The translations under genes and the position numbers were made by a program. Positions 26,662-35,994 of a stretch of DNA of 64,000 bases are shown piece after piece. How positions within the stretch are numbered: position 1 is the stretch's first letter; every line of letters begins with the position of its first letter. The notes beneath the pieces were generated by a model. It made no database searches. It had not been told where the DNA came from and saw nothing but the letters and a program-made list of their open reading frames with translations. This DNA comes from Aliishimia sp963721175 (lineage in GTDB: Bacteria > Pseudomonadota > Alphaproteobacteria > Rhodobacterales > Rhodobacteraceae), in assembly GCA_963721175.1 (NCBI GenBank), contig CAVRIG010000007.1:372001-436000 (forward strand). The letters run 5' to 3'.

Positions 26662-27561
26662 TACCGGGTCTCCAGCTTGCGGTAGGCGGCCGTGAGGCCC
26701 GCGAGGGTCATCGCGGTGGCCTTCGCCTGGGTTGCGGGCACGCCCTGCATCGCCAGCGCCGCGACATAGGCGCGAGACATGGCGTCGGCGCCGATCACCG
26801 CCAGTTGCTGTCCCAGCCAGTACGGCTTGGCCGCCGCCAGTTCCGCGCCGATCAGCACGCCGGACAGCCGCGCGCGCAGGGTGTCGGGGACGGTTCCGGC
26901 CAGCAGATCATCCGCGCGCAGCCGGAACAGTTGCGCGGCAAGCGTTTCGGGTCTCGACATCGTTTCGGACAACGCTTCGGAGAACGCATCCTCGTCCCAG
27001 CCGTCGCCCGCCAGGGAATGGCGCAGCACCGATTGGTCACTCAGCAGCGCGAAGAGTTCGCCCGTCATGAAGGTCTGGAAGCTCACGACTTCGCCCGCGC
27101 TGACCTGCGCCCACTTGGTGTGCGTGCCGGGCAGGCAGAGCACGCCGTCCCACCCGGGATTGAGGCTCAGGAACCCGGCGATCTGGGTTTCCTCTCCGCG
27201 CATCACGTCATGAGGCCTATCCTGACGCAGGCCGGGCAGGATATGGACGGAGATCCTGTCGTCGGCGGCAGGCGCCGTGACAGGCGTTTCGGTGGATGCC
27301 GGGCAGGGCACGGCGCGATAGGGCGCTTCGATCCAGCCCTGGCGCGATCCCACCATGCCGCAGCACATCACGACGGTCCGGCGGTCCGATGCCAGCCAAG
27401 GCTCGACGAGGTCGAGCAGGGCGCGGTTCGAACCCGTCCCGGTCGAGGGCGTTCATGCCATTGTCGGACACGCCTTCGGCCAGGATCTCTCGCCCTGACA
27501 TCGCCCAGGCGCGCAGCCGGGTCGTACCCCAGTCGACGGCGATCCACTGAGCTTCTACCAT
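26661..27561 (-). CDS. dgoK: 2-dehydro-3-deoxygalactonokinase, one apparent frameshift
   Basis: DgoK phosphorylates KDGal to KDPGal. The N-terminal MVEAQWIAVDWGTTRLRAWAM core (IAVDWGTTRLRAW, phosphate-1 motif) and DNGMNALDRDGF are in one frame. From VMCCGMVGSRQGW, PGTHTKWAQV and TGELFALLSDQSVL to the C-terminus they are in another. The switch near 27433 is explained by one inserted C in GAACCGCGCC. Corrected length is about 299 residues, normal for the family. The DgoA start follows directly. Confidence 0.88.
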
Positions 27562-27565
27562 CGCG

Positions 27566-28334
27566 TCACCCGGTGAAGACCACGCCGCCATCCACCACCA
27601 TGCATTGCGCGGTGATCATGGCGGAGGCGGAGGAGGCGAGGAACAGGACCGGGCTCACCATGTCAGCAGGCTTCATGTGCCGGGGGATGCATTGGCGCGC
27701 CAGATGGGCTTCGAGCCCCTCGGGCGTTGCCCACATGTCGAGCTGCTTCTGCGTCAGCACCCAACCCGGGGCAACCGCGTTGACGCGGATGCCGTCGGGG
27801 CCGAGTTCGCGGGCGTGGGCGCGGGTCATGCCGGTGATTCCCGCATTGGCGGCGATATAGGCGGAGTAGCCGGCGGCCCCCATCATGTAGCTGATCGAGG
27901 AGAAGTTGATGATCGACCCAGCCCCGGCGGCGCGCATCATCGGGGCGACGGCTTGCGTGGCGAAGTAATACGCCTTGAGGTTGATTGCGTGGTTCCTGTC
28001 CCAGTCGTCCGGCGTCAGATCCTCCAGAGTTCTGGCGCTGGTCGTTGGCGGCGTTGGAAACGAGCACGGTGATAGGCCCGTTCTCCTCGGCGGCCTCGGC
28101 GATGGAGCCTTGCAGACGGGCGGTGTCGGTGATGTCGCCTTGCAGGAAGAGCGGTCGGCGACGATGCGTTTGCTCCAGCTCGTCGCAGAACGCGGTGGCG
28201 TCGATCCGGTCGATGAAGGCCACCCGCGCGCCCTGGCCCAGGAAGCCGCCAACCAGCGCGGCGCCAATGCCGGAACCGCCGCCGGTGATGAAGACCGAAG
28301 CGTCCGTCAGATCCGGGAAGGTCGGCTTGGTCAT
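27566..28334 (-). CDS. SDR-family dehydrogenase (candidate galactose 1-dehydrogenase), one apparent frameshift
   Basis: This short-chain dehydrogenase, about 255 residues when corrected, has the cofactor motif TGGGSGIG near residue 18, the NNAG-equivalent SNAAN, the catalytic Ser in NFSSISYMMG and the catalytic Tyr in YSAYIAANAG. The usual YxxxK lysine is an Asn here (codon AAT). The frame changes near 28030. It sits between dgoK and the alpha-galactosidase and is the only candidate for the first oxidation of galactose in the locus. The C-terminal text RVNAVAPGWVLTQKQLDMWATPE resembles sugar-dehydrogenase SDRs. Substrate assignment is inferred from position. Confidence 0.7.
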
Positions 28335-28393
28335 GGATGTCCTCTGGCGGGAGTTTCTCGGGCCAAGTGAAGCGGCGGACATCGGTCGGCTCC

Positions 28394-29730
28394 TCATGCG
28401 GCGCGGGCGGGGCGACACCAGTCCGGCAGCCAGTCGGCATGGGCGGTGAGCAGATCGTCGACCAGGTCGCGGATCTGGCGCAGATCGAGTTCGGCGGCGG
28501 TGTGCGGGTCCATCATCGCGGCGTGGAAGATGTGGTCGCGGTTCTCGTCCAGCAGCGCGCGGACGGTCAGCTCCTGCACGTTGATCTGGGTGCGCATGAG
28601 CGCCGTTAGTTGCGGCGGGATGTCCGTCACCTGCGTGGGCTGGATGCCGTTGGCGTCGACGAGGCAAGGGGTTTCGACGGCCGCACCCTGCGGAAGTTGC
28701 GGGATCTGGCCGTGGTTGGGCAGGTTGCCGTAGATCACGTAAGGCGTCGTCCGTGACGATCGCGTTCATCAGGTCGGCGGCGAATTCGTGCGAGCGGCAG
28801 ACCTCGATCGCTTTCTCCGGCGTTTCGGCCTGTTGCGACCAGGCGGCGATCTGCTCCTCGCAGCGCTTTGGGATATTCGTCGAGCGGGATCGAGAACTGC
28901 CCGATCAGATCGGGGCGGTGACTCTTGATGAACCAGGGGACGTACTCGGCGAGGTGCTCGGAGCTTTCGGTACAGAAATAGCCCAGATGCTCCATCACCT
29001 CGTAGCGCACCTTGTTGGCGCAGCGGGGCATCAGCAGCGGCGGTTTCGGCAGCCGACCGGCGCGGTAGCCGTTGCGCAGGGCGGGGTAGAGCGACCTGCC
29101 CGCGTGGTCCAGGCGCAGGAAGAAGGCGACGTGGTTCACGCCGGCGACGCGGAAGTCGATCTCTGCCTGGGGCAGGTCCAGATCGTGGGCGATCTCCGCC
29201 ACCGTGTTCTGGACCGAATGGCAGAGGCCGACCTGGCGGATCCGCGGGAAGGCCTCGGCCAGCGCCCAGGTGTTGATCGCCATCGGGTTCACGTATTGCA
29301 GCATGAGCGCGTCCGGGCAGAGCTGGCCCATGTCCCGCGCGACGTCCCAGAGCACCGGAACCGTGCGAAGCCCGCGCATGATCCCGCCCACGCCCAGCGT
29401 GTCTCCGATGGTCTGGCGCAGGCCGTAGCGGCGCGGGATCTCGAAATCGGTGACGGTGCAAGGCTTGTAGCCACCGACCTGGAAGGCGGTCACGACGAAA
29501 TCCGCGCCATCGAGGGCGGCGCGCCGGTCGGTGGTGGCAGTCACGCTGGCGCCGGCGCCGGTGGCCTTGATCATGGCCCGCACGACGGCCTCGGACTGCG
29601 CCAGCCGGGCGCCGTCGATGTCCATCAGCGCGAATTCCGCCTCCGCCAGCGCAGGCGTCAGCAGGCAATCCCCCACGATGTTGCGCATGAAGATCGTGGA
29701 GCCGGCGCCGATGAAGGCGATCTTGACCAT
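28394..29730 (-). CDS. melA: alpha-galactosidase/6-phospho-glycosidase, GH4 family, two apparent frameshifts
   Basis: GH4 enzymes use NAD+ and a divalent metal in an oxidation-elimination mechanism. The NAD motif FIGAGSTIFMRNIVGD, the metal-site Cys/His in QVGLCHSVQ, and NHVAFFLRLD are present, and the NPMAINTWA segment favours alpha-galactosidase (MelA) over phospho-glucosidase. The frame changes near 28875 and 28742. The intervening piece ETPEKAIEVCRSHEFAADLMNAIVTDD and the C-terminus IYGNLPNHGQIPQLPQGAAVETPC complete a protein of about 444 residues. ATG 29730 is used. Gene order places it just after the sugar permease. Confidence 0.88.
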
Positions 29731-29749
29731 GGCGGGTGCTCCCATATCC

Positions 29750-30598
29750 TTATTTCACCGCGCCCAGCGTGAGGCCGGCGATGAAATGCCTCTGCATCAG
29801 GAAGAACATCAGGACCGGCGGCAAGGCCGCGACGATGCTACCCGCGCTCATCAGGTGATAGGCGGCGCGGTACTGGGAGTTGAAGGAGGTGATGCCGGCC
29901 GTCACCGGCTGGCTTTCGGCGCCCTGCGTCAGCACCACCGCCCAGAAGTAGTCGTTCCAGATGAAGGTGAAGATCAGCACGCTGAGCGCTGCAATCGCGG
30001 GTTTCATCAGCGGCAGGACCACGTACCAGAATATGCGGATTTCGCTGACGCCCTCGACCCGCGCCGCCTCGATCAACTCGTAGGGCAGCGCGCGGATGAA
30101 GTTGCGCATGAAGAGCGTGCAGAACCCGGTCTGGAACGCGACGTGGAAAAGCACCAGCCCGGTCTTGGTGTTGTAAAGCCCGAGGTCGAGCGTCAGGTCG
30201 CGCACCGGGACCATCAGGATCTGGAACGGTACGAAATTTCCGGCGATGAACATGAAGAAGATCAGCAGGTTGCCACGGAACTTGTAGATGCCGAGCGCGA
30301 AGCCGGTCATCGTCGAGAGCGCCACCGCGCCGATCACCGTGGGCACGGTGATCAAGACGGAATTAAGCAGATAGCGCGGCATGTCTGAGGCGAAGAAGAC
30401 CTTGCCGTAGTTGTTGAACATCTCGAAGGACGACGGCCATCCCCAGTAGTTGCCGGTGGTGAAGTCCGAATCCGGCTTGATGGAAAAGATCGCCACCGCG
30501 ATGAGCGGCATGAGCCACAGGATGAGCGCCAGCGGCAGCAGCGACTGGTAGCCTGCGCGCGCGGCGGGGGAGGCCTTTTCAATCGGCGCCGGGAACAT
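29750..30598 (-). CDS. sugar ABC transporter permease (MalG type)
   Basis: This 282-residue permease has six hydrophobic segments and the EAA loop that docks on the ATPase, EAARVEGVSEIRIFWYVVLPL. It starts at ATG 30598, inside the end of the YjbR-like gene. With the MalF-type permease, the binding protein and the divergent ATPase it forms a CUT1-type importer. Substrate is inferred to be a galactoside, such as melibiose, raffinose or a beta-galactoside, because galactosidases of both anomeric types follow in the operon. Confidence 0.9.
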   Translation of the reverse strand: MFPAPIEKASPAARAGYQSLLPLALILWLMPLIAVAIFSIKPDSDFTTGNYWGWPSSFEMFNNYGKVFFASDMPRYLLNSVLITVPTVIGAVALSTMTGFALGIYKFRGNLLIFFMFIAGNFVPFQILMVPVRDLTLDLGLYNTKTGLVLFHVAFQTGFCTLFMRNFIRALPYELIEAARVEGVSEIRIFWYVVLPLMKPAIAALSVLIFTFIWNDYFWAVVLTQGAESQPVTAGITSFNSQYRAAYHLMSAGSIVAALPPVLMFFLMQRHFIAGLTLGAVK

Positions 30599-30950
30599 GC
30601 GCGTCCTCCCGTGGCGGCAGCGCGGCTTGCGCCTTTTTCGTCAGGGCGCCTCGGATCGTGTCGTAGGAGACGTGGATGCGGTGGCGCAGTTCCTCCTCGG
30701 CCGTGTCGGGGGGCAGCCGGATCCAGCTTGCATGCAGATACGGTGCCTTCGTGCCCACGCCCGCCTCGCGCAACATCGTGGCAGTTTCCGTGTCGGGGCA
30801 CTTCACCGACACACCGTCATCCGCGCTGCCGCCGATGAGAAAGATCTTGCCACCTACTTTCCAGACATCGTGGCCAGGACCGAAGGGCTCCGACCATTCC
30901 GCACCGGGCAGGGCCTTGGAGATGGCGTTGGCCCGCTCGCGGAACTCCAT
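30579..30950 (-). CDS. MmcQ/YjbR family protein (DUF419)
   Basis: This 123-residue protein reads MEFRERANAISKALPGAEWS, then GHDVWKVGGKIFLIGG, SVKCPDTETATMLREAG, PYLHASWIRL and HVSYDTIRGALTKKAQ. This is the YjbR/CyaY-like fold of unknown role, sometimes called DNA-binding. It overlaps the stop of the MalF-type permease (TGATG) and runs 20 bases into the MalG-type permease gene, so it is translated as part of the transporter operon. Its presence inside a sugar transporter operon is odd; see findings. Confidence 0.82.
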   Translation of the reverse strand: MEFRERANAISKALPGAEWSEPFGPGHDVWKVGGKIFLIGGSADDGVSVKCPDTETATMLREAGVGTKAPYLHASWIRLPPDTAEEELRHRIHVSYDTIRGALTKKAQAALPPREDAHVPGAD

Positions 30951-31891
30951 CACCGCGCTCCCTTCTCGTCGCGCCACATCGACCAGAGGAAGTAGGCAAT
31001 GAAGCAAAGCATGATGAGAAAGAGCACCACCGCGATCGCGGCCCCATAGCCCATGCGGAAGCCGTATTCGGAAAGCGCGACCTCGAACATGTAGAAGGCG
31101 AGCACGCGGGAGGAACCGAAGGGGCCGCCTTGGGTCATGATGGAGATGAGATCGAAGCTGCGCAGCGCGCCGATGATGGTCACCACGAAGGCGATGAAGG
31201 TGGCGGGGCGCAGCTGCGGCAGCACCACATGCCAGAGCATGCGCCAGCCCTTCGCGCCGTCCAGACGCCCGGCCTCGATCTGCTCGGGATCCACGGCGTT
31301 GAGGCCGGTGAGATAGAGGATCATGCAATACGCGGTCTGCGGCCAGAGGCCGGCGGCGATGATGCCGTAGGTCACGAGGTTCTCGTTCCCAAGCACGTTG
31401 ATCGGGCCCAGCCCGATCCAGCCCAGCACCACGTTCAGAAGCCCGAACGCGGGATCGTAGAACCACGCGAACACGAGGCCGACGACCACCTGGGAGATCA
31501 CGAAGGGGAAGAAGAAGAGCGACTTGTAGATCCGGATGCCCCGCACGGTCTGGTTCAGGAACAGCGCGATGAAGAGCCCCGCCGGGATCGCCAGCAGGTA
31601 GAGGAAGAGCCAGATCAGGTTGTTCTTGAGCGAGACGTAGAACGCGTCGCGGTCCACGAACTCCCAATAGAGCCCCTCGTAGTTCTGGAGCCCGACGAAT
31701 TCCGCCTCACCCAGCCCGTCCCATTCGTAGAGCGACAGGTTGAAGGATTGGAAGACGGGCAGGATCACGTAGACGAGGAAGAAGAGGATGCCCGGTGCCA
31801 GAAACAGCCACGGCGCCAGCGTCTGCTGGTTGCGCGCCCAGACGCCGCGCGGCTGGCGGGCATGGGTCGTGGGCAGGGCAGCTTGCGTCAT
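30950..31891 (-). CDS. sugar ABC transporter permease (MalF type)
   Basis: The 313-residue permease has six hydrophobic segments and an EAA loop, EAGRLDGAKGWRMLWHVVLPQL. The N-terminus PWLFLAPGILFFLVYVILPV is typical of the CUT1 family. It lies between the binding-protein gene and the YjbR-like gene, and pairs with the MalG-type permease to make the membrane channel. Confidence 0.9.
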   Translation of the reverse strand: MTQAALPTTHARQPRGVWARNQQTLAPWLFLAPGILFFLVYVILPVFQSFNLSLYEWDGLGEAEFVGLQNYEGLYWEFVDRDAFYVSLKNNLIWLFLYLLAIPAGLFIALFLNQTVRGIRIYKSLFFFPFVISQVVVGLVFAWFYDPAFGLLNVVLGWIGLGPINVLGNENLVTYGIIAAGLWPQTAYCMILYLTGLNAVDPEQIEAGRLDGAKGWRMLWHVVLPQLRPATFIAFVVTIIGALRSFDLISIMTQGGPFGSSRVLAFYMFEVALSEYGFRMGYGAAIAVVLFLIMLCFIAYFLWSMWRDEKGAR

Positions 31892-31953
31892 GGGTCACTC
31901 GCTTGTCGGGTGGGGCGCGCCGCTAGACGACGCAACCCGCCCAATTCATGGTC

Positions 31954-33209
31954 TCATTCGTAGATCCGCTGGCGCGCCCGTTCGAGCTTGTCGAGGATCC
32001 GGTCGAGGTTGTCGGGCTTGACCATGAATTCCTGAAACCCCTCCATCGAGACCTTCGCCATCTCCGCCGAGGCATCGCGGTCCCAGAACTGCGCCACGCC
32101 GCCGGGGCTGTTCGTGGACAGCATCTCGAAGCCCTGCTGCAGGAACTTGTCGTCACCCACCGAAGCCGAGCGTTCACCGGCAATTGCCCGAGATTCTCGC
32201 CGTTGTTGATCCAGGTCTGGACCTCCGGCGACACGACATAGCGCAGGAATTCCCGCGCGGCTTCCTTGTTCTGCGCATTGGCCGGGATGTGGAAGGTATC
32301 CGTCGGCGCGTCCTCGGCCATTTCCACGTCCGGGTTGATCGCCGGGAACTGGTAGAAGTCGAGCTGGTCGTCCGTGAGCCCCGCCTCGCGCATCGGCGCC
32401 ACGGCGAAGTTGCCCATCAGGTAGGCAGCCGCGTCGCCCTTCACCATGAAGGGCAGCGCCTCCTGCCAGCTGTAGGTCTGGTGGTCGTCGATGAAGGCGC
32501 CCATGTCGATGAGTTCCTTCCAGTTGGCGAAGGTGGCCCGCACCCGGTCGTCCGTCCACGGCACCTCGCCATTGGCCAATGCCATGTGGAAGTCGAACCC
32601 GTTGGTGCGCAGATTGAGGTAGTCGAACCAGCCGCCCGCCGTCCACAGGAACTTCGTCCCGATGGTGAAGCACTTCACGCCGGAATCGAGAAGCGCCTGG
32701 CAGTTGGCCTTCATCTCCTCGAACGTTTCGGGCTCGGCCAGCCCCAGATCGTCGTAGATGTCCTTCCGGTAGTAGACCCCCCATTGGTAATAGGTATAGG
32801 GCACGCCCCATTGCTTGCCGTCGATGGTCATGGCGCCCTTGGTGGATTCAAGGTTGTCGGCGATCGCCGGCTCCTCCCACAGGTCGGAGACATCCTCGAA
32901 CAGCCCCGCGTCGACATACGGCCCCATCCGGTTCGCGGCATACCACGTCGCGACATCGGGCGCGTTGGCGGTCAGGAAGTTGCGGATCTGCGTCTTGTAG
33001 GCCTCGCGGTCGATCACTGTGGTTTCGATGTTGAGATCAGGGTGCAGCTCCCCGAAATCGGCGATCATCTTCTCCATCGTCTCCCGCGGCGCGGGGTTGG
33101 AGGTGTCGAGGAAGATCTTCAGATCCCCCGTCAATTCTGCCGATGCCGCTCCCGCCAATACCGTGGTGCAGGCAAATGCCGACAGCGCTGTGCGAATAGT
33201 CTTCGTCAT
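31954..33209 (-). CDS. extracellular sugar-binding protein of ABC transporter, one apparent frameshift
   Basis: This is a CUT1-type solute-binding protein with a Sec signal peptide (MTKTIRTALSAFACTTVLAG, cleaved near AASA). Family text includes GVPYTYYQWGVYYRKD, FMVKGDAAAYLMGNFAVA and AREFLRYVVSPEVQ. The frame changes near 32170 after GQLPVNA. The last 70 residues, including DKFLQQGFEMLSTNSPGG, are in the second frame. Corrected length is about 418 residues. It is the promoter-proximal gene of the minus-strand galactoside operon, opposite the IclR gene, and should be the most expressed. Confidence 0.88.
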
Positions 33210-33395
33210 GGTGTCCTCCCTTCGGGTTTCGGGTGGGCTGAAGTCCTCTCTCCAGTACCATTATGTGAAACCAAGTTTTATTTATTGAAAACTACACTCC
33301 GACTCGCCTAGGGTTGTCAACAGCGATTGCGCCCGCCGCCACGATAGGAGGCTTCCCGCCGAGGTGGCAAGGCGCATGAATGGGAGGAACATCCG
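33210..33395 (+). promoter_or_regulatory. divergent IclR/sugar-operon control region with inverted repeat
   Basis: The region between the binding-protein gene and the IclR gene is AT-rich in its middle. It contains the 20-bp inverted repeat AGTTTTATTTATTGAAAACT (33274-33293; six pairs around an 8-base centre). Placed 65 bp from the sugar-operon start and 103 bp from the IclR start, it is a candidate operator for the adjacent IclR protein. No convincing -35/-10 pair stands out. Confidence 0.45.
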
Positions 33396-34190
33396 ATGTC
33401 CGAAGGCGGCACCGTCGGCAAGGCGATGGCGGTCCTGGATCAGGTCGCGGCCATGGGGCGGCCGGTGCGGTTCGGCAAGTTGCTGGAAGGCAGCGACCTG
33501 CCCAAGGCGACGCTCTACCGGCTGGTGCGGACGCTGACGGACCAGTCGCTCCTGACCTTCGACGCGGACCGGCAGACCTATGCGCTGGGCGTGCGGCTGG
33601 TGCGGCTGGCTCATGCGGCCTGGCAGCAAAGCTCGCTGGCGCCGATCGCGCGGCCCTTCCTCGACCGGCTGAGCGCGGATCTGGGAGAGACAGTGCACCT
33701 GGCGCAACTCGACAACGCGCAGGTTCTCTACGTCGACAAACGCAATGCCGCACGGCCGGTGGAGATGTTCTCGGACGCGGGCAAGGTCGGCCCCGCCTAT
33801 TGTACCGGTGTCGGCAAGGCGATGCTGGCCTTCCTCGAAGGGGATGCCCTGGACGCCGCGCTGGACCAGCAGAGCTACCACCGGTTCACGCCTGCGACCC
33901 TGCGGTCGGCGGAGGAATTGCGGCAGGAGCTGATGCAAATCCGCGCGCGTGGCCACGCCTTCGACCGGGAGGAACACGAACCGGGGATCATCTGCCTCGC
34001 CGTGCCCGTGCTGTCGAATACGGGCCGCATGAAGGGCGCACTGTCGGTGACGGTGCCGACCGAGCGCATGACGCTGGGCGACCTGGAACGGCTCGCCCCG
34101 CAAGTGAAGGACACGGCGTCGAAGATCGGGCGGGAGGCGGATGCCTGGAACTTCCCCGATCCGAGCGCGAGACGGGAGGGGACGACATGA
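33396..34190 (+). CDS. IclR family transcriptional regulator
   Basis: The 264-residue protein has an N-terminal winged helix-turn-helix (VGKAMAVLDQVAAMGRPVRF...LPKATLYRLVRTL) and a C-terminal effector-binding domain. The latter has GETVHLAQLDNAQVLYVDK, GPAYCTGVGKAMLAFL and the DREEHEPGIICLAVPV segment. A GGGAGG site precedes ATG 33396. It is divergent from the galactoside operon and translationally coupled to the ATPase gene (ATGA). It most likely controls the locus in response to galactose or a galactonate-type intermediate. Confidence 0.9.
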   Translation: MSEGGTVGKAMAVLDQVAAMGRPVRFGKLLEGSDLPKATLYRLVRTLTDQSLLTFDADRQTYALGVRLVRLAHAAWQQSSLAPIARPFLDRLSADLGETVHLAQLDNAQVLYVDKRNAARPVEMFSDAGKVGPAYCTGVGKAMLAFLEGDALDAALDQQSYHRFTPATLRSAEELRQELMQIRARGHAFDREEHEPGIICLAVPVLSNTGRMKGALSVTVPTERMTLGDLERLAPQVKDTASKIGREADAWNFPDPSARREGTT

Positions 34191-35245
34191 CTGGCGTGAC
34201 GTTGGAGGGCGCGATCAAGCGCTACGGCGAGGTGCAGGTGATCCACGGCATCGACCTCACGATCGCGGACGGGGAGTTCTGCGTCTTCGTCGGGCCGTCG
34301 GGCTGCGGCAAGTCCACGCTCCTGCGGATGATCGCGGGGCTGGAGGAGACCACCGAGGGCGCAATCCATATCGGTGCCCGCGACGTGACGCGGCTCGACC
34401 CCTCCGAACGCGGCGTGGCGATGGTGTTCCAGACCTATGCGCTCTATCCGCACATGACGGTGGAGGAGAACATGGGCTTCGGGCTGAAGATGACCGGCCA
34501 TCCCAAGGCGGAGATCACCGAGAAGGTGAGCGAGGCCAGCCGCATCCTGAAGCTCGACGACTACCTCAAGCGCAAGCCGAAGGCGCTGTCGGGCGGGCAG
34601 CGGCAGCGGGTGGCGATCGGACGCGCTATCGTGCGGGGGCCGGAGGTGTTTCTCTTCGACGAGCCGCTCTCGAACCTCGATGCGGAGCTGCGCGTGGAGA
34701 TGCGGGTGGAGATCGCGCGGCTGCACCAGGAGATCGGGGCGACGATGATCTACGTCACCCACGACCAGGTCGAGGCGATGACGCTCGCCGACAAGATCGT
34801 GGTGCTGCGCGCTGGGCGGGTCGAGCAGGTGGGCGCGCCGCTGGAGCTCTACCGCGATCCCGACAACCGCTTCGTCGCGGGGTTCATCGGGTCCCCCGCG
34901 ATGAATTTCCTGAAGGCGAAGGTATCGGGCGGGGCGGTCGAGGTGCCCGCCCTGGCGCAGTCGGTGGAGGTGCCCGTGACGTTGCCCTCCGACGGGACGG
35001 AGGTGATCCTGGGGCTCAGACCCGAGCACATGGAGGTCGACCGGACGGGCGACAGCCTCACCGTGGATCTGAGCGAGGCTCTGGGCGGCGTCAGCTACAC
35101 CCACCTGACGGCACCGACCGGAGAGGCGCTGATCGTGGAGGAACGCGGCGACGAGCGGGCGCGCGCGGGCGACAGGGTTGGCCTGCGCTTCGATCCGGGC
35201 CGTGCGCTTCTGTTTGATGCGAGGACCGAGGTGCGTATGCGATGA
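34187..35245 (+). CDS. ugpC: sugar ABC transporter ATP-binding protein (UgpC/MsmK type)
   Basis: This 352-residue ATPase has Walker A GPSGCGKST, the Q-loop in MVFQTYALYPHMTV, signature LSGGQRQRVAIGRAIV, Walker B VFLFDEPLSNLD and switch His in YVTHDQVEAMT. The C-terminal regulatory OB-type domain has LGLRPEHM. It overlaps the IclR stop by four bases and is transcribed away from the permeases, which lack an ATPase of their own. It therefore most likely energises the galactoside importer. ATPases of this type can serve several transporters. Confidence 0.9.
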   Translation: MTGVTLEGAIKRYGEVQVIHGIDLTIADGEFCVFVGPSGCGKSTLLRMIAGLEETTEGAIHIGARDVTRLDPSERGVAMVFQTYALYPHMTVEENMGFGLKMTGHPKAEITEKVSEASRILKLDDYLKRKPKALSGGQRQRVAIGRAIVRGPEVFLFDEPLSNLDAELRVEMRVEIARLHQEIGATMIYVTHDQVEAMTLADKIVVLRAGRVEQVGAPLELYRDPDNRFVAGFIGSPAMNFLKAKVSGGAVEVPALAQSVEVPVTLPSDGTEVILGLRPEHMEVDRTGDSLTVDLSEALGGVSYTHLTAPTGEALIVEERGDERARAGDRVGLRFDPGRALLFDARTEVRMR

Positions 35246-35292
35246 CGTGATCGAATTGCCGTCCTCGCCGCGAAATGGCGAAGCGGACGCGA

Positions 35293-35994
35293 TCAGAGAT
35301 CGGAGCGTACACTTGGGATGTCGACCGTGCCGAAGACGCGGCCCGAGGGCGAGCCGGTGGGCGAGCCGCCGGGAGGTTCCTCGCTGACGCCGAGGGTCAG
35401 GACGCCTTCGACCGCGGCGATTTCCGGTGGCAGGGGCAGCCGCACTGTCTCGCCCTCCGGCCAGAGACCGACTGACTGGGCGGGTTCGCCGGGGCCATGC
35501 GCCCAGACCTGCAGGATGCGGCCGGTTGGTGCCGCGCCCTCGGTCCGGGTCATCGTGACCTCGTTCCGGCGCTTGTCGACAAGGGCGACCACGCGGAAAT
35601 CGCCGCTCTCGCTGGCGATCGTGGCGGCGTAGAGCGGACCGCGCTGCGGCTCGGGTGCGCCGAGCAGCAGCCAGCCCAGGAGTGCGGCCAGCGCCAGCGC
35701 GGCGAGGCTGAACCCGCGCCAGATCCCGGCACGCTCCCAGAACGAGGGCTTCGCTGCCTCGGGAAAGAGACGGGTCATCAGGTCGGGCTTGCTGCTCCGC
35801 GATGGCGTTTCCGGCGCGAGGTCGGCGGCGAGCGGCGCGAGGCGCGCCTCCCAGTCGAGGACCATCCGGCGGAAGGCCGGGTCCGTCCGCATCCGCTCCT
35901 GCGCCGCGCGCAACTCCTCGCCGTCGAGCAGGCGGAGCGCGTACTCGGCGGCGCGGGCATCGTCTTCGTCCCTGCGTTCGATCTCGTCGGTCAT
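35293..35994 (-). CDS. anti-sigma factor, RskA family
   Basis: The 233-residue product has an N-terminal anti-sigma domain (DDARAAEYALRLLDGEELRAAQER), one membrane segment (FSLAALALAALLGWLLLGA, about residues 95-113) and a C-terminal RskA domain outside the cytoplasm, with VTMTRTEGAAPTGRILQVWAHGPG and TLGVSEEPPGGSPTG. ATG 35994 overlaps the sigma gene stop (ATGA). Proteolysis of such anti-sigma factors releases the partner sigma under an envelope or redox signal. Confidence 0.88.
   Translation of the reverse strand: MTDEIERRDEDDARAAEYALRLLDGEELRAAQERMRTDPAFRRMVLDWEARLAPLAADLAPETPSRSSKPDLMTRLFPEAAKPSFWERAGIWRGFSLAALALAALLGWLLLGAPEPQRGPLYAATIASESGDFRVVALVDKRRNEVTMTRTEGAAPTGRILQVWAHGPGEPAQSVGLWPEGETVRLPLPPEIAAVEGVLTLGVSEEPPGGSPTGSPSGRVFGTVDIPSVRSDL

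Noticed and set aside
27418..27440. GGTTCGAACCC, which looks like a tRNA T-loop
   Set aside because: It falls inside dgoK, exactly at the apparent frameshift, and no acceptor or anticodon stem can be drawn around it.
28753..29772. 339-codon plus-strand open frame
   Set aside because: It is antisense to the GH4 gene, whose protein motifs are clear; the plus-strand product has no recognisable domain.
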